Positions 1 through 7,672 of a stretch of 64,000 bases of DNA are shown one piece after another. Within the stretch, counting starts at the first letter, position 1, and each line of letters begins with the position of its first letter. Under the pieces are notes generated by a model that saw nothing but the letters and a program-made list of their open reading frames with translations, had not been told where the DNA came from and searched no databases. Source of the stretch: Ruminococcus sp. (GTDB lineage Bacteria > Bacillota > Clostridia > Oscillospirales > Ruminococcaceae); the NCBI GenBank assembly GCA_020861185.1, contig JAJBSV010000016.1, positions 1-64,000 on the forward strand. Reading direction: 5' to 3'. A program made the position numbers and the translations under genes.

Positions 1-66
1 CTCATCTGGTAGAGCGCCACCTTGCCAAGGTGGAGGTAGCGAGTTCGAGCCTCGTAATCCGCTCCA
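1..66 (+). tRNA. tRNA-Gly (GCC), 5' end cut by window edge
   Basis: The anticodon arm reads CCACC-TTGCCAA-GGTGG, so the anticodon is GCC (glycine). The T arm (GCGAG-TTCGAGC-CTCGT) and the 3' half of the acceptor stem (AATCCGC) follow, then the discriminator T and an encoded CCA ending at 66. The 5' acceptor strand lies outside the window. Confidence 0.93.
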
Positions 67-229
67 TTAATTCGCGTTGTGGGAATACTCACAGCGCGTT
101 TTATTTTTGTTGAATTTTTATTGTAAATAAGCCCGATTTCCCCGCCATTCCGAAAAAAATCGTTGCAACGGACAAAAATAGGGTGTATAATGATTTTATA
201 AATATAATGGGGAAAGTAGGGGAGCTTTT

Positions 230-508
230 ATGACAAGTCTGACATTCGTAATACTGATGCTTATCGCGATAGTTCCCGTGGTTCTGGTCATTGCGGGGCT
301 GATTCTGGCGCTTGGACAGCTTTTCAAGCTGTTCATAAGATTTGTGCCTGCCGGTGTTGTGACAGCTGTTGCGATTATTTCTCTTCTGTGCGGGGTGTCC
401 TGCATGATTTACATAGTGGCAAGCGGCACCGCCGCAATACTTCTTGCCTGCGTCGCAATGGCGCTGGTGATATGGGGAGTTTATGCATTGTTGAATAGAA
501 CAAAGTAG
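230..508 (+). CDS. small hydrophobic membrane protein, function unknown
   Basis: 92 residues, almost entirely hydrophobic, with about three predicted membrane segments (roughly residues 2-30, 35-58 and 62-85) and a short basic C-terminus (LNRTK). A purine-rich GGGGAG lies 6-8 bases before the ATG. No family recognised. The TAG stop (506-508) falls inside the first bases of a 70-bp inverted repeat, so the repeat supplies the stop codon. Confidence 0.6.
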   Translation: MTSLTFVILMLIAIVPVVLVIAGLILALGQLFKLFIRFVPAGVVTAVAIISLLCGVSCMIYIVASGTAAILLACVAMALVIWGVYALLNRTK

Positions 509-574
509 GGGCGGATATTATCCGCCCGAATCACACAATCGGCACAACTGTGGGCGGATGATATCCGCCCCTAC
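505..574 (+). repeat. 70-bp palindromic repeat, copy A
   Basis: Two 24-bp arms, GTAGGGGCGGATATTATCC... and its near-exact inverse, around a 22-base centre. Each arm is itself a palindrome (GGGCGGATNATATCCGCCC). Identical length and layout to the copies at 5117-5186 and 31255-31324; half copies at 44936-44959 and 61679-61701. It carries no coding capacity. The RNA would form a strong hairpin and could protect or end the transcript; it resembles REP/MITE-type elements. Confidence 0.9.
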
Positions 575-597
575 AAAATGACTTTTTAGGAGTTGTC

Positions 598-1359
598 ATG
601 TCCGAGCTATCCGAATTCTGGTACACCGAGTACACCATGAGCAAGACCTATGGGTATGACTACACGGTGTTCAACCTGTTTGACAGAACACATATCACCT
701 GGCTTGTTGTGTGCCTCGTCTTCACCGTGGGGATTTCACTTTTGTACCGGAAATCGGGCGCGAAGATAAGAAGAGGGCTCGAGATTTCCGTTGCCATGTT
801 CGCGCTTTTCTTGGAAGTTTCGCGAATTATCGAAGAGATTCTGACCGACCAGTGGCGTGTGGGCTCGCTTCCCTTGCAGCTTTGCAGTATAAGCGCGTTC
901 ATCTGCGCGTGGTACGGCATCCGCCCGAACCGGCTTGCGGGGAATCTTCTCTATGCGCTTTCGATGCTCGGGGCGGCTCTGGCGCTGATAAGCCCGTCGT
1001 GGACGATGCTCCCCGTATGGAGCTTCAACCACCTGAATTCGGCAATCGCACACATAGTCATCTTTTCTTATCCGATAATGCTCATCGCCGGAGGGAGATT
1101 CAAGCCGGAGCTTCGGGAGCTTCCGAAGGTGATTGCGATTCTGGCGGCGATGTGCCTGATTGTGACCCCGGTTAACGAGGGCTACAACACCAATTTCTTC
1201 TTCATCGGCTATGCTTACGGCAATCCGATTTCAACCATCTGCGCCGGAATCTTCGGCGAGGATTACTTCATAATCGGTTATGCGATACTCTTGGTAATAG
1301 TGCTTGCACTGCTATATACACCGTTTGAAATTATCCGCAGGAAATCAAAAGTAAACTAA
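598..1359 (+). CDS. YwaF-like (TIGR02206) integral membrane protein, copy 1
   Basis: 253 residues with about seven predicted membrane helices. Recognised as the YwaF/TIGR02206 family from the N-terminal FDRTHITWL region, the LPLQLCS motif near residue 97, SPSWTMLPVWSFNHLNS and the C-terminal NPISTICAGIFGEDYF block. In this copy the usual His of LPLHLCS is Gln. First of three tandem paralogues that also share the N-terminal signature S-x-FWYTxYTM. Each has its own binding site (here AGGAG 7 bases before ATG). The biochemical role of the family is not established. Confidence 0.85.
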   Translation: MSELSEFWYTEYTMSKTYGYDYTVFNLFDRTHITWLVVCLVFTVGISLLYRKSGAKIRRGLEISVAMFALFLEVSRIIEEILTDQWRVGSLPLQLCSISAFICAWYGIRPNRLAGNLLYALSMLGAALALISPSWTMLPVWSFNHLNSAIAHIVIFSYPIMLIAGGRFKPELRELPKVIAILAAMCLIVTPVNEGYNTNFFFIGYAYGNPISTICAGIFGEDYFIIGYAILLVIVLALLYTPFEIIRRKSKVN

Positions 1360-1372
1360 AGGAGATACTCCC

Positions 1373-2137
1373 ATGTCACAGTTCTGGTACACCGACAACA
1401 CCATGACCACCCTTATGGGCGAGAATTATCAAGCTTTCGAGCTGTTCGATGGGACGCATCTTTTCTGGCTTGGGTTGGCGGCTCTGTTCATCTTCACGAT
1501 GTGCTTCTCTTATCGCCGGGCATCCGCCGGAATGAGGCAAAAGATGGAGCTCGGGCTCGGCATCGCGGTCGTTACCTGCGAGGTCGCCAGGCAGATTTTC
1601 GTCGTCGCCTCGGGACAGTGGCTTCCGGAGACCTTGCCACTTCATCTCTGTAGCTATAATCTTGTGCTTTGTCTTGTTTACGGCATTCATCCGAGCAAGC
1701 TTGTCGGCAACATCCTCTATACTCTCTGCATCCCGGGTGCGGCGATGGCGCTTCTGAGCCCGTCGTGGATGATGCTCCCGATATTGAACTTTTCGCATAT
1801 CGACAGTGAGCTCACCCATATCCTTCTTATCACATACCCGATAATGCTCGTCGCAGGCGGGTTCCGCCCCGACATAAGATACGTTCCGAAGATAATCGGC
1901 GGGCTATTGTGCCTATGCGCAGTGATATATCCGCTGAACGTAATCCTGGGGACGAACTTCCTCTTCATCACCGACCCCTACGGCAATGCAATCACATGCG
2001 TCTGTACCTCGATTTTCGGTGCAAAGCTGTTTATCCTCGGCTATATGATTTTGCTTGTGATAATAGTGTTCATAATGCACACGCCGTTTGTTTTGATAAA
2101 TCTTTATAAGAAGAAGCACGCAGTCCGTAATGTTTGA
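1373..2137 (+). CDS. YwaF-like (TIGR02206) integral membrane protein, copy 2
   Basis: 254 residues, multi-pass, starting 13 bases after copy 1 with AAAGGAG upstream. It keeps the His in LPLHLCS and the block SPSWMMLPILNFSHIDSEL, followed by YPIMLVAGGFRP and FITDPYGNAITCVCTSIFG. The conserved His and acidic residues facing one side of the membrane suggest a binding or catalytic site, but no activity is known for the family. Closest relative appears to be copy 3 just downstream. Confidence 0.87.
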   Translation: MSQFWYTDNTMTTLMGENYQAFELFDGTHLFWLGLAALFIFTMCFSYRRASAGMRQKMELGLGIAVVTCEVARQIFVVASGQWLPETLPLHLCSYNLVLCLVYGIHPSKLVGNILYTLCIPGAAMALLSPSWMMLPILNFSHIDSELTHILLITYPIMLVAGGFRPDIRYVPKIIGGLLCLCAVIYPLNVILGTNFLFITDPYGNAITCVCTSIFGAKLFILGYMILLVIIVFIMHTPFVLINLYKKKHAVRNV

Positions 2138-2153
2138 GTAAAGGAGCATCCCA

Positions 2154-2906
2154 ATGTCAGAATTCTGGTACACCGTTTACACCATGCAAGACCTCTATGG
2201 CGAGGATTACACCTCGTTCACGCTGTTCAGCCCGACCCACATCTTCTGGCTCGTTCTGTGCGTAGTCATCTGTGCGGCGGTCGCTGTTATCTATCGCCGC
2301 TCATCCCAAAGCATGAGAAGAAAGTTCGAGCTCGGGCTTGCGATTCTCATCTTTTTGGTCGAGGCTTCGAGACAGACCGTCATCATCGTCACCGGTCAGT
2401 GGAGACCGGAGACCCTGCCGCTTCACCTCTGTAGCGTCAACATCTTCATCAGCCTGTGGTACGGGATTAAGCCTAACAAGCTTGCGGCGAATATTCTGTA
2501 TGCCCTTTGCCTTCCCAGTGCGGCTGTGGTGCTTCTGAGTCCAACATGGTGCGCTCTTCCGATAGCGAACTTCTGCCACATAGATTCCGAAATGCTCCAT
2601 ATACTTCTTGTGTGCTATCCCGTCATGCTCCTTGCGGGCGGCTTCAAGCCGGAGATAAAGATGCTCCCGAAGGTCCTGGCGGTGCTTGCGGGAATGCTCG
2701 TTGTGATATATCCTGTCAACAAAGTCCTCGGCACAAACTTCTTCTTCATCAACGACCCCTACGGCAACGTCATCACGTCCTTCTGCACAAGCATCTTCGG
2801 CGAGAATCTGTTCCTCGTCGGGTACATAATAATTCTGCTCCTGCTCTTTGTCCTAATGTATACGCCGTTTACGGTTATTGAACTGAGAAGAAAAGTAAAA
2901 AGCTAA
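2154..2906 (+). CDS. YwaF-like (TIGR02206) integral membrane protein, copy 3
   Basis: 250 residues, seven-helix layout, AAAGGAG upstream, 16 bases after copy 2. Contains LPLHLCS, SPTWCALPIANFCHIDSEM, YPVMLLAGGFKP and FINDPYGNVITSFCTSIFG. The three genes form a single-direction array and end at the hairpin at 2938-2964. Retention of three full-length, divergent copies argues for distinct functions rather than recent duplication. Confidence 0.87.
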   Translation: MSEFWYTVYTMQDLYGEDYTSFTLFSPTHIFWLVLCVVICAAVAVIYRRSSQSMRRKFELGLAILIFLVEASRQTVIIVTGQWRPETLPLHLCSVNIFISLWYGIKPNKLAANILYALCLPSAAVVLLSPTWCALPIANFCHIDSEMLHILLVCYPVMLLAGGFKPEIKMLPKVLAVLAGMLVVIYPVNKVLGTNFFFINDPYGNVITSFCTSIFGENLFLVGYIIILLLLFVLMYTPFTVIELRRKVKS

Positions 2907-2937
2907 TCTTTCTGTTTCGCAATATTTGTAAAAATAA

Positions 2938-2968
2938 AAAAAGCTATTGACAGGGTAGCTTTTTCGGA
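2938..2968. terminator. bidirectional terminator shared by the YwaF array and the small toxin mRNA
   Basis: AAAAAGCTA (2938-2946) pairs with TAGCTTTTT (2956-2964). On the plus strand the run of T ends the YwaF array; on the minus strand the hairpin is followed by TTTTTTTATTTTT and would end the toxin transcript. The 9-base loop contains the -35 box (2947-2952) of the antisense promoter. Confidence 0.75.
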
Positions 2969-2975
2969 GTATAAT
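2947..2975 (+). promoter_or_regulatory. consensus sigma-A promoter for the antisense (antitoxin) RNA
   Basis: TTGACA (2947-2952), 17-base spacer, TATAAT (2970-2975): a perfect consensus promoter with no protein gene close behind it. Predicted start near 2982. It faces the toxin promoter at 3229-3257. Confidence 0.85.
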
Positions 2976-2981
2976 AATGAT

Positions 2982-3090
2982 AGTGAGAGGGGTTGCCCGA
3001 AGTGCGATTCAGGCAACGACCACTCTCTCCCATCAATAGATGCTTGATTATGATCGTGACTGAGAGGACTCAGGCACGATTATTTCTTCT
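2982..3090 (+). ncRNA. putative antisense RNA, type I antitoxin
   Basis: A transcript from the consensus promoter would start near 2982, fold a 5' hairpin (GAGAGGGGTTGCC pairing with GGCAACGACCACTCTC, about 2985-3029) and end at a 12-bp hairpin (3053-3064 with 3069-3080, one mismatch) followed by TATTTCTT. It would be about 105 nt and complementary to the 3' part of the toxin mRNA including its last codons, the same geometry as RatA on txpA in Bacillus subtilis. Expression is inferred, not shown. Confidence 0.6.
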
Positions 3091-3178
3091 GGCTTTGGTT
3101 ATTACCCACGGCGTAACCAATAGAGAATGCGGTCATAACGAGAGCCATGACTTCCAAAACGATGGACAAAATCTCCAT
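3080..3178 (-). CDS. 32-residue membrane peptide, putative type I (TxpA/holin-like) toxin
   Basis: ATG at 3178, TAA at 3080-3082. The peptide has one hydrophobic segment (ILSIVLEVMALVMTAFSIGY) and a short polar basic tail ending NNQSQKK, the usual shape of type I membrane toxins. The ribosome site AAGGGAGGTGA sits 5 bases before ATG and is very strong, but is partly paired in a TCCCT-GCGA-AGGGA hairpin (3189-3202), as in other type I toxin mRNAs where translation is held back. It has its own consensus promoter and a terminator at 2938-2968. Toxicity is inferred. Confidence 0.65.
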   Translation of the reverse strand: MEILSIVLEVMALVMTAFSIGYAVGNNQSQKK

Positions 3179-3188
3179 TAGCGTCACC

Positions 3189-3202
3189 TCCCTTCGCAGG
3201 GA
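3189..3202 (-). promoter_or_regulatory. hairpin covering the toxin ribosome binding site
   Basis: On the minus strand TCCCT-GCGA-AGGGA; the 3' arm overlaps the AAGGGAGG Shine-Dalgarno of the 32-residue toxin. Confidence 0.5.
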
Positions 3203-3228
3203 AAGAGCAATCACCTCTCACTGACGAC

Positions 3229-3257
3229 ATTATATCATATGTTTCGACAGCTGTCAA
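3229..3257 (-). promoter_or_regulatory. consensus promoter of the toxin mRNA
   Basis: On the minus strand TTGACA (3257-3252), 17-base spacer, TATAAT (3234-3229). Predicted start near 3222, giving a 5' leader of about 44 nt. The first transcribed bases (AGTGAGAGGTGATTGC) resemble those of the opposing antisense RNA (AGTGAGAGGGGTTGCC), so the module is bounded by an inverted repeat. Confidence 0.85.
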
Positions 3258-3275
3258 GGTAATTGTCTGAAAATC

Positions 3276-3296
3276 GCTCCTCTTCGGGGAGCATTT
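3276..3296. terminator. hairpin between toxin module and next gene
   Basis: GCTCC-TCTTC-GGGGAGC followed by ATTTTGCATTTT on the plus strand and by GATTTTCAG on the minus strand. It insulates the toxin promoter from the next gene's promoter. Confidence 0.45.
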
Positions 3297-3315
3297 TGCA
3301 TTTTGGAATCACCCC

Positions 3316-3344
3316 TTGACAATCGGAGAATAATATTGTAAAAT
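3316..3344 (+). promoter_or_regulatory. promoter of the 3391 gene
   Basis: TTGACA (3316-3321), 17-base spacer, TAAAAT (3339-3344). The start codon at 3391 is 47 bases further on. Confidence 0.65.
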
Positions 3345-3390
3345 AAACGTGGGACATTATTTCCCGAATAATGCAAAGGAGAAATATGTT

Positions 3391-3816
3391 ATGTCTACAA
3401 AAAAGAAAATCGCAATAGCGGCTCGGATTGTTTTTGGAATCCTGGCACTTGCATCCCTTGTCACATGTATCTACTACATCGTCAAGGGCTCGCTTTCGGA
3501 GGTTCTGTCTTCGATGACCCTGCTTCTTCTCTCAATCTCGCTCGGCTATATCTACGGCAGAGTTGAGGAGCCCGCTGAGGGCGTTCTTTCTCCCGAGGAG
3601 AAGGAAACCGTCAAGAGTCACATTGGCACCGATGCTGTTATCTTTGATGACGGCGAATGGTACTTTGAGGGAGCCGTTGACCACTCGTTCACTGTCAGAA
3701 ATGGCGAAATCGTCCTGAACACCGGCGACAACAAGTACATCATCTCGAATATCACCCCGGATTCGTTCACCCTGCGCGATTACACCGGTCGCGAGCTTCA
3801 AGCTCATAAAAAATAA
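3391..3816 (+). CDS. hypothetical membrane-anchored protein, probably cotranscribed with nagZ
   Basis: 141 residues from the ATG at 3391, chosen over the upstream in-frame ATG at 3349 because AAAGGAG lies 9 bases before it. Two membrane helices (about residues 6-27 and 31-52) precede a soluble C-terminal domain of about 85 residues rich in beta strands (DDGEWYFEGAVDHSFTVRNG). No family recognised. Its TAA overlaps the ATG of the next gene by one base, so translation is likely coupled. Confidence 0.7.
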   Translation: MSTKKKIAIAARIVFGILALASLVTCIYYIVKGSLSEVLSSMTLLLLSISLGYIYGRVEEPAEGVLSPEEKETVKSHIGTDAVIFDDGEWYFEGAVDHSFTVRNGEIVLNTGDNKYIISNITPDSFTLRDYTGRELQAHKK

Positions 3817-5114
3817 TGAAAAAATCCCGCAAAACTAAACTGACGAACATTGCCGCATTAGTCCTGACTATTGCGGCAGTTCTGTTGCTTGTATATATCG
3901 CTCAGGGACTGGTCCCGACCGAGATTGATGACACCATCAAGACCGAAAGCACCACAGCCACTACAACGCCGACCACTGCGACAACAGAGGCAACCACTGA
4001 GGCTACCACCGACTCACCAGAAGCGACCATCGAAGCGACTACGGAAGAGCCGCACGAACTCACTACCGAAGAGCAGGCACTCGAAATACTTTCCGGCATG
4101 AGCCTCAAAGAGCAGGTCTACCAGCTGTTTATCGTCCGTCCCGAGCAGATTACGGGATCTTCGGAGAAGATAACCGAAACGGGGAGCGACTTTGAAGAGG
4201 GGCTTTCAGAGTACCCAGTCGGCGGAATCGCAATGTTTTCGGAGAACATCATCGACCGTGAGCAGACTGTTGAAATGATTTCGGACATGCAGTCTTATTC
4301 GAGCATTGGGCTCTTCATTGCCGTCGACGAAGAGGGCGGGACGGTCTCGCGAATCGGAAACAATTCGGCAATGGGCACGACGTCCTTCCCGAGCATGAAG
4401 ACTATCGGAAATACCGGCGACACGGATGAGGCATACAATGTCGGCTACACCATCGGCACCGAGATTCTGGAGCTCGGATTTAATCTTGACTTTGCGCCGG
4501 TTGCGGACGTCGACTCGAACCCCGATAACACCGTCATCGGCAACCATGCCTTCTCGACGGTCGCCGACGTTGCCGCAGAAATGGTCGCCGCGGCGGTCAG
4601 AGGCTTCGAGGACAGTGGAATCCTCTGCACCCTCAAGCACTTCCCCGGGCACGGCGATACAGGAACGGACAGCCACATCGGTTATACCGAGCTCGACAAG
4701 AGTCTCGATGAGCTCTGGGAGACGGAATTCGTTCCGTTCGTCAGTGGAATCGAAGCGGGCGCCGACCTCGTCATGGTCGGGCACATTTCCGTCCCGCAGG
4801 TCACCGGCGACGACACCCCGGCGTCCCTCTCCGCAACTATGATAAGCATTCTTCGGGACGACCTTGGCTTTGACGGCTTGATAATCACCGATTCGATGCA
4901 GATGGAAGCCATCACCGACCGCTACACTTCCGCGGAAGCTGCCGTAATGGCGATTCAGGCGGGCGTCGACATCATCCTCATGCCCGACAACCTCGAAAAC
5001 GCCGCAAACGGCATAATCGAAGCCGTAGAGAACGGCGAAATCAGCGAAGAGAGAATTGCGGAGAGTGTTCTTAAAATACTTGAGACCAAAATTGAGGCGG
5101 GGATAATTGACTAA
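3816..5114 (+). CDS. nagZ: glycoside hydrolase family 3, beta-N-acetylhexosaminidase (NagZ-like)
   Basis: 432 residues. A membrane anchor or signal sequence (about 9-30) is followed by a Thr/Glu-rich linker (about 37-90), then a single GH3 domain. The NagZ signature KHFPGHGDTGTDSH is at about residues 272-285, whose His/Asp act as the acid/base pair, and the nucleophile Asp lies in GLIITDSMQMEAI near 359. This family removes terminal N-acetylglucosamine from muropeptides or glycans. The linker suggests the catalytic domain is held outside the membrane. ATG overlaps the upstream TAA. Confidence 0.9.
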   Translation: MKKSRKTKLTNIAALVLTIAAVLLLVYIAQGLVPTEIDDTIKTESTTATTTPTTATTEATTEATTDSPEATIEATTEEPHELTTEEQALEILSGMSLKEQVYQLFIVRPEQITGSSEKITETGSDFEEGLSEYPVGGIAMFSENIIDREQTVEMISDMQSYSSIGLFIAVDEEGGTVSRIGNNSAMGTTSFPSMKTIGNTGDTDEAYNVGYTIGTEILELGFNLDFAPVADVDSNPDNTVIGNHAFSTVADVAAEMVAAAVRGFEDSGILCTLKHFPGHGDTGTDSHIGYTELDKSLDELWETEFVPFVSGIEAGADLVMVGHISVPQVTGDDTPASLSATMISILRDDLGFDGLIITDSMQMEAITDRYTSAEAAVMAIQAGVDIILMPDNLENAANGIIEAVENGEISEERIAESVLKILETKIEAGIID

Positions 5115-5116
5115 TT

Positions 5117-5186
5117 GTAGGGGCGGATATCATCCGCCCGAAAAAAACATATCGGCGAAAAGCGGGCGGATAATATCCGCCCCTAC
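5117..5186 (+). repeat. 70-bp palindromic repeat, copy B
   Basis: Same 24-22-24 layout as copies A and C, beginning 2 bases after the nagZ stop codon. Arms GTAGGGGCGGATATCATCC... and inverse. Copies B and C share a centre ending GCGAAAAGCGGG. Confidence 0.92.
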
Positions 5187-5188
5187 AC

Positions 5189-5217
5189 TTGACATCTCCC
5201 CAAAAATAGTGTATACT
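5189..5217 (+). promoter_or_regulatory. promoter of the ZIP transporter gene
   Basis: TTGACA (5189-5194), 17-base spacer, TATACT (5212-5217), starting directly after repeat copy B. Confidence 0.75.
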
Positions 5218-5218
5218 T

Positions 5219-5238
5219 CAGTTAGCCTCTGCTAACTG
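5219..5238. promoter_or_regulatory. palindromic operator, DtxR/MntR-like, at the ZIP gene
   Basis: CAGTTAGC-CTCT-GCTAACTG: a perfect 8-bp inverted repeat with a 4-base centre, starting one base after the -10 box and covering the transcription start. The TTAGSC/GSCTAA core resembles DtxR-family metalloregulator sites. Similar motifs occur at 8521-8536 and 8547-8561. The regulator itself is not in this window. Confidence 0.6.
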
Positions 5239-5289
5239 TAACCTTATAAGCCCTTCCAGAATAATATAATTCGAAAGGACTAATACACT

Positions 5290-6105
5290 ATGACTACTTT
5301 TACGATAAATTACATTTTCGCGGCGCTCTTAGCCACCCTCGGAACGTGGTTTGTGACTGCGCTCGGGGCGGCGACGGTGCTGTTTTTCAGAAAGACGAAT
5401 CAAAAGGCGATGAACCTGATGCTCGGGTTTGCGGCGGGAGTGATGATTGCGGCAAGCTTTTGGTCGCTCCTTGAGCCCGCAATAGAAAAAGCCGAGGCGT
5501 ATCTTAATACTCCGGCGTGGATAGTCGCAACCTCGGGATTCCTTCTGGGAGCCGTCTTCATGTGGGCTTCCGACAGGATTGTCACGCACGAACGGCTCGC
5601 ATTCTCTAAGAATCGGGAGGAGCAGGGGAGCACCACGAACCGCATAATCATGCTCGTCCTGTCGATAACGCTTCACAACATCCCCGAGGGCTTGGCGGTT
5701 GGTGTGGCATTCGGAGCACTTGCCGGAGGCACAGGCAATGCGGAATCGCTTGCAAGCGCGATAATCCTCGCCGTTGGCATCGGGCTTCAGAACTTCCCCG
5801 AGGGTGCGGCGGTCTCTTTGCCGCTTCGGCGTGAAGGGTATTCTCGCAAAAAGGCGTTTTTAATCGGGCAGGCTTCGGGAATCGTCGAGCCGATAGCCGC
5901 CGTCGTCGGCGCCGCCATGGCGGTGAAAATTCAGCTGATACTCCCGTTTGCGCTCGCCTTTGCGGCGGGAGCGATGATACTCGTCGCCGTCCACGAGCTC
6001 ATCCCCGAGTGTCAGAAAAACCAGTCGGCGCACCCCTACTTCGCGACAACAGGAATTCTCTCCGGCTTCGCCACGATGATGCTTCTTGATGTTGCGCTTG
6101 GATAA
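5290..6105 (+). CDS. ZIP-family divalent metal transporter (ZupT-like)
   Basis: 271 residues, about eight membrane helices. Helix IV carries HNIPEGLAVGVAFG (about residues 127-140) and helix V carries NFPEGAAVSLP (about 170-180), the metal-binding motifs of the GufA/ZupT branch, which import zinc, iron or manganese. A variable His-poor loop (RIVTHERLAFSKNREEQGS) separates helices III and IV. The promoter is overlapped by a palindromic metalloregulator-like site, so repression by metal is the simplest reading. Confidence 0.92.
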   Translation: MTTFTINYIFAALLATLGTWFVTALGAATVLFFRKTNQKAMNLMLGFAAGVMIAASFWSLLEPAIEKAEAYLNTPAWIVATSGFLLGAVFMWASDRIVTHERLAFSKNREEQGSTTNRIIMLVLSITLHNIPEGLAVGVAFGALAGGTGNAESLASAIILAVGIGLQNFPEGAAVSLPLRREGYSRKKAFLIGQASGIVEPIAAVVGAAMAVKIQLILPFALAFAAGAMILVAVHELIPECQKNQSAHPYFATTGILSGFATMMLLDVALG

Positions 6106-6107
6106 AA

Positions 6108-6138
6108 ATTCCCGTCCTCAGATAAGGGCGGGATTTTA
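6108..6138. terminator. convergent terminator between ZIP gene and minus-strand cassette
   Basis: ATTCCCG ... CGGGATTTTA hairpin lying between two converging genes; T runs occur on both strands. Confidence 0.6.
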
Positions 6139-6141
6139 CTT

Positions 6142-7014
6142 CTATTTAACGTCGCAGACGGTCTCAAGAAACTCTCTTGTTTCCCGCACATATTCATCAA
6201 CCTTATAAAGTGTGGTGGTATGACCGCCTTCCACTTTAACAACCTTTGCTCTCGGCATAGAAAGAAGCAAATCCGCTTGCGCCGCCTCCGAAAAAGCCTT
6301 GTCTGCCTTCGGGAGAACCAGAAGCGTTTTGTCATCAAACCTTTCATAATCCGAAGGCTCAAAAGGCTTTATGTCTGCCACATCTATAATCAAGCCTGTC
6401 ATATGCAGGTCAAACTCCTTGGTGTATTGCCCATAAATCCAAGCGAAGAAATCCTCCATATACGCTCTGTTGATGGAATCCTCATTTTCCATGCCGACCT
6501 GCTTTTTTGAAGCCGCAAACAGAATTTTCTTTATCCATGAATAAGGAACAACCTTCATAAGCCCCAACATCACACCGTAGGATTTATATTGCTTTTTCAA
6601 GTCCGCAATGCTCGCCTGTGACAGACTGCATGTAGAATATAAAGCCACAGCGGACACCATATCCGGATATCGCCTTGCAATAAGCTGAGCCATAAACCCG
6701 CCCAATGAAGCACCAATCAACACGGGGTTCCTGATATTCAGCTTTTTTATAAGCTTCATGATATGGTCGGCAAGCTGTTCGAGATTATTGATTTCCATAG
6801 GATAATCAAAGGTAAGAACTTGGTAATCCTCTTCCATCTGAATAATATGGTTGAACCAGACATCCGAAATTCCCGTGCCGCCTACAAGATATACCAACGT
6901 ATATCGGGCATCGGCTTTACCGCACAAAAGATAGCGTGTGTTGATTCCATCTATTTTTTCTTCCGCAAAGGGATGCGCTTTGCTGAATCTTTGTATTTCT
7001 TCTGTGAATGACAT
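6142..7014 (-). CDS. alpha/beta hydrolase
   Basis: 290 residues from the ATG at 7014, which has GGAGGTAACT directly upstream; longer in-frame readings lack a binding site. The nucleophile elbow GASLGGFMAQ and a C-terminal catalytic His in KVEGGHTTTLY are present, and the oxyanion region LVYLVGGTG precedes them. Third gene of a minus-strand cassette after a methyltransferase and an ATC-hydrolase-like gene (16 bases after the latter). Substrate unknown; esterase or thioesterase acting on the cassette's product is possible. Confidence 0.85.
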   Translation of the reverse strand: MSFTEEIQRFSKAHPFAEEKIDGINTRYLLCGKADARYTLVYLVGGTGISDVWFNHIIQMEEDYQVLTFDYPMEINNLEQLADHIMKLIKKLNIRNPVLIGASLGGFMAQLIARRYPDMVSAVALYSTCSLSQASIADLKKQYKSYGVMLGLMKVVPYSWIKKILFAASKKQVGMENEDSINRAYMEDFFAWIYGQYTKEFDLHMTGLIIDVADIKPFEPSDYERFDDKTLLVLPKADKAFSEAAQADLLLSMPRAKVVKVEGGHTTTLYKVDEYVRETREFLETVCDVK

Positions 7015-7030
7015 AGTTACCTCCATAAAC

Positions 7031-7672
7031 TTACTTATCCCATTCCGAGCCTTTTTTGCAGACGTAAAAATCGCACATTTCCGCACCTGTGGCGATTGTG
7101 CCGGTTCTGTGGAGCACACCGCCCATCAGGTCAACGGAGATGAAATCCATTTCACACATATACGGAATCAAATCCTCGTGGTGCTCCTGCCTTCCGAGTG
7201 CACACAGCCCGCAACGATGATAATTCGTCGTGTATTCATCAGCATTTCTGCCGGGAATCGTCTCAGTAATCCAGTTAAATTCGCTGTCGCTCATGGCGTT
7301 GGCGACTTTACCTTTTTCGACTTTTTTCTTCTGGTATTCAGAATCAAAAGGATTTTTGCCGCCGAACGCCTTTTGAATCAGTGGAGCCTGCATTGTGACC
7401 TTTACCATTTCTCCGAACTGTTCACGGCTCATATGCCTGTCCATTGCGTCATATACGGACAGCCAGACAATACCGCCGGCAAGTGAAATACGGAGCGTAT
7501 TTTTCATGAAGCTACCGATGTCGGGAGTCCTCCCGACCATAGCCTTGTAATTTTTGTGGGCTGTTTTCCTGACGGCAGGGACATCGACTTCGCCACAGTT
7601 TTCGCTTATGTACCTGAACATGGTGGGCGTCATCGCTGACCACATGAGTTTTTCACATATTGTGTTTTTCAT
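7031..7672 (-). CDS. L-2-amino-thiazoline-4-carboxylic acid hydrolase family protein
   Basis: 213 residues. The C-terminal half has the family pattern: CGLCALGRQEHHEDLIPYMC, then a conserved Asp (MDFISVDL), G-x-LHRTGTIATGAEMCDFY. The namesake enzyme opens a thiazoline ring to give cysteine derivatives, but most members are uncharacterised and often sit beside methyltransferases. ATG overlaps the stop of the upstream methyltransferase (ATGA), implying translational coupling. Confidence 0.8.
   Translation of the reverse strand: MKNTICEKLMWSAMTPTMFRYISENCGEVDVPAVRKTAHKNYKAMVGRTPDIGSFMKNTLRISLAGGIVWLSVYDAMDRHMSREQFGEMVKVTMQAPLIQKAFGGKNPFDSEYQKKKVEKGKVANAMSDSEFNWITETIPGRNADEYTTNYHRCGLCALGRQEHHEDLIPYMCEMDFISVDLMGGVLHRTGTIATGAEMCDFYVCKKGSEWDK

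Noticed and set aside
3902-4108. Valine/serine-rich minus-strand frame opposite the NagZ linker
   Set aside because: A mirror of the Thr-rich repeat (ACC/ACT codons) on the coding strand; same effect seen opposite the Thr-rich lipoprotein at 54406-54993.
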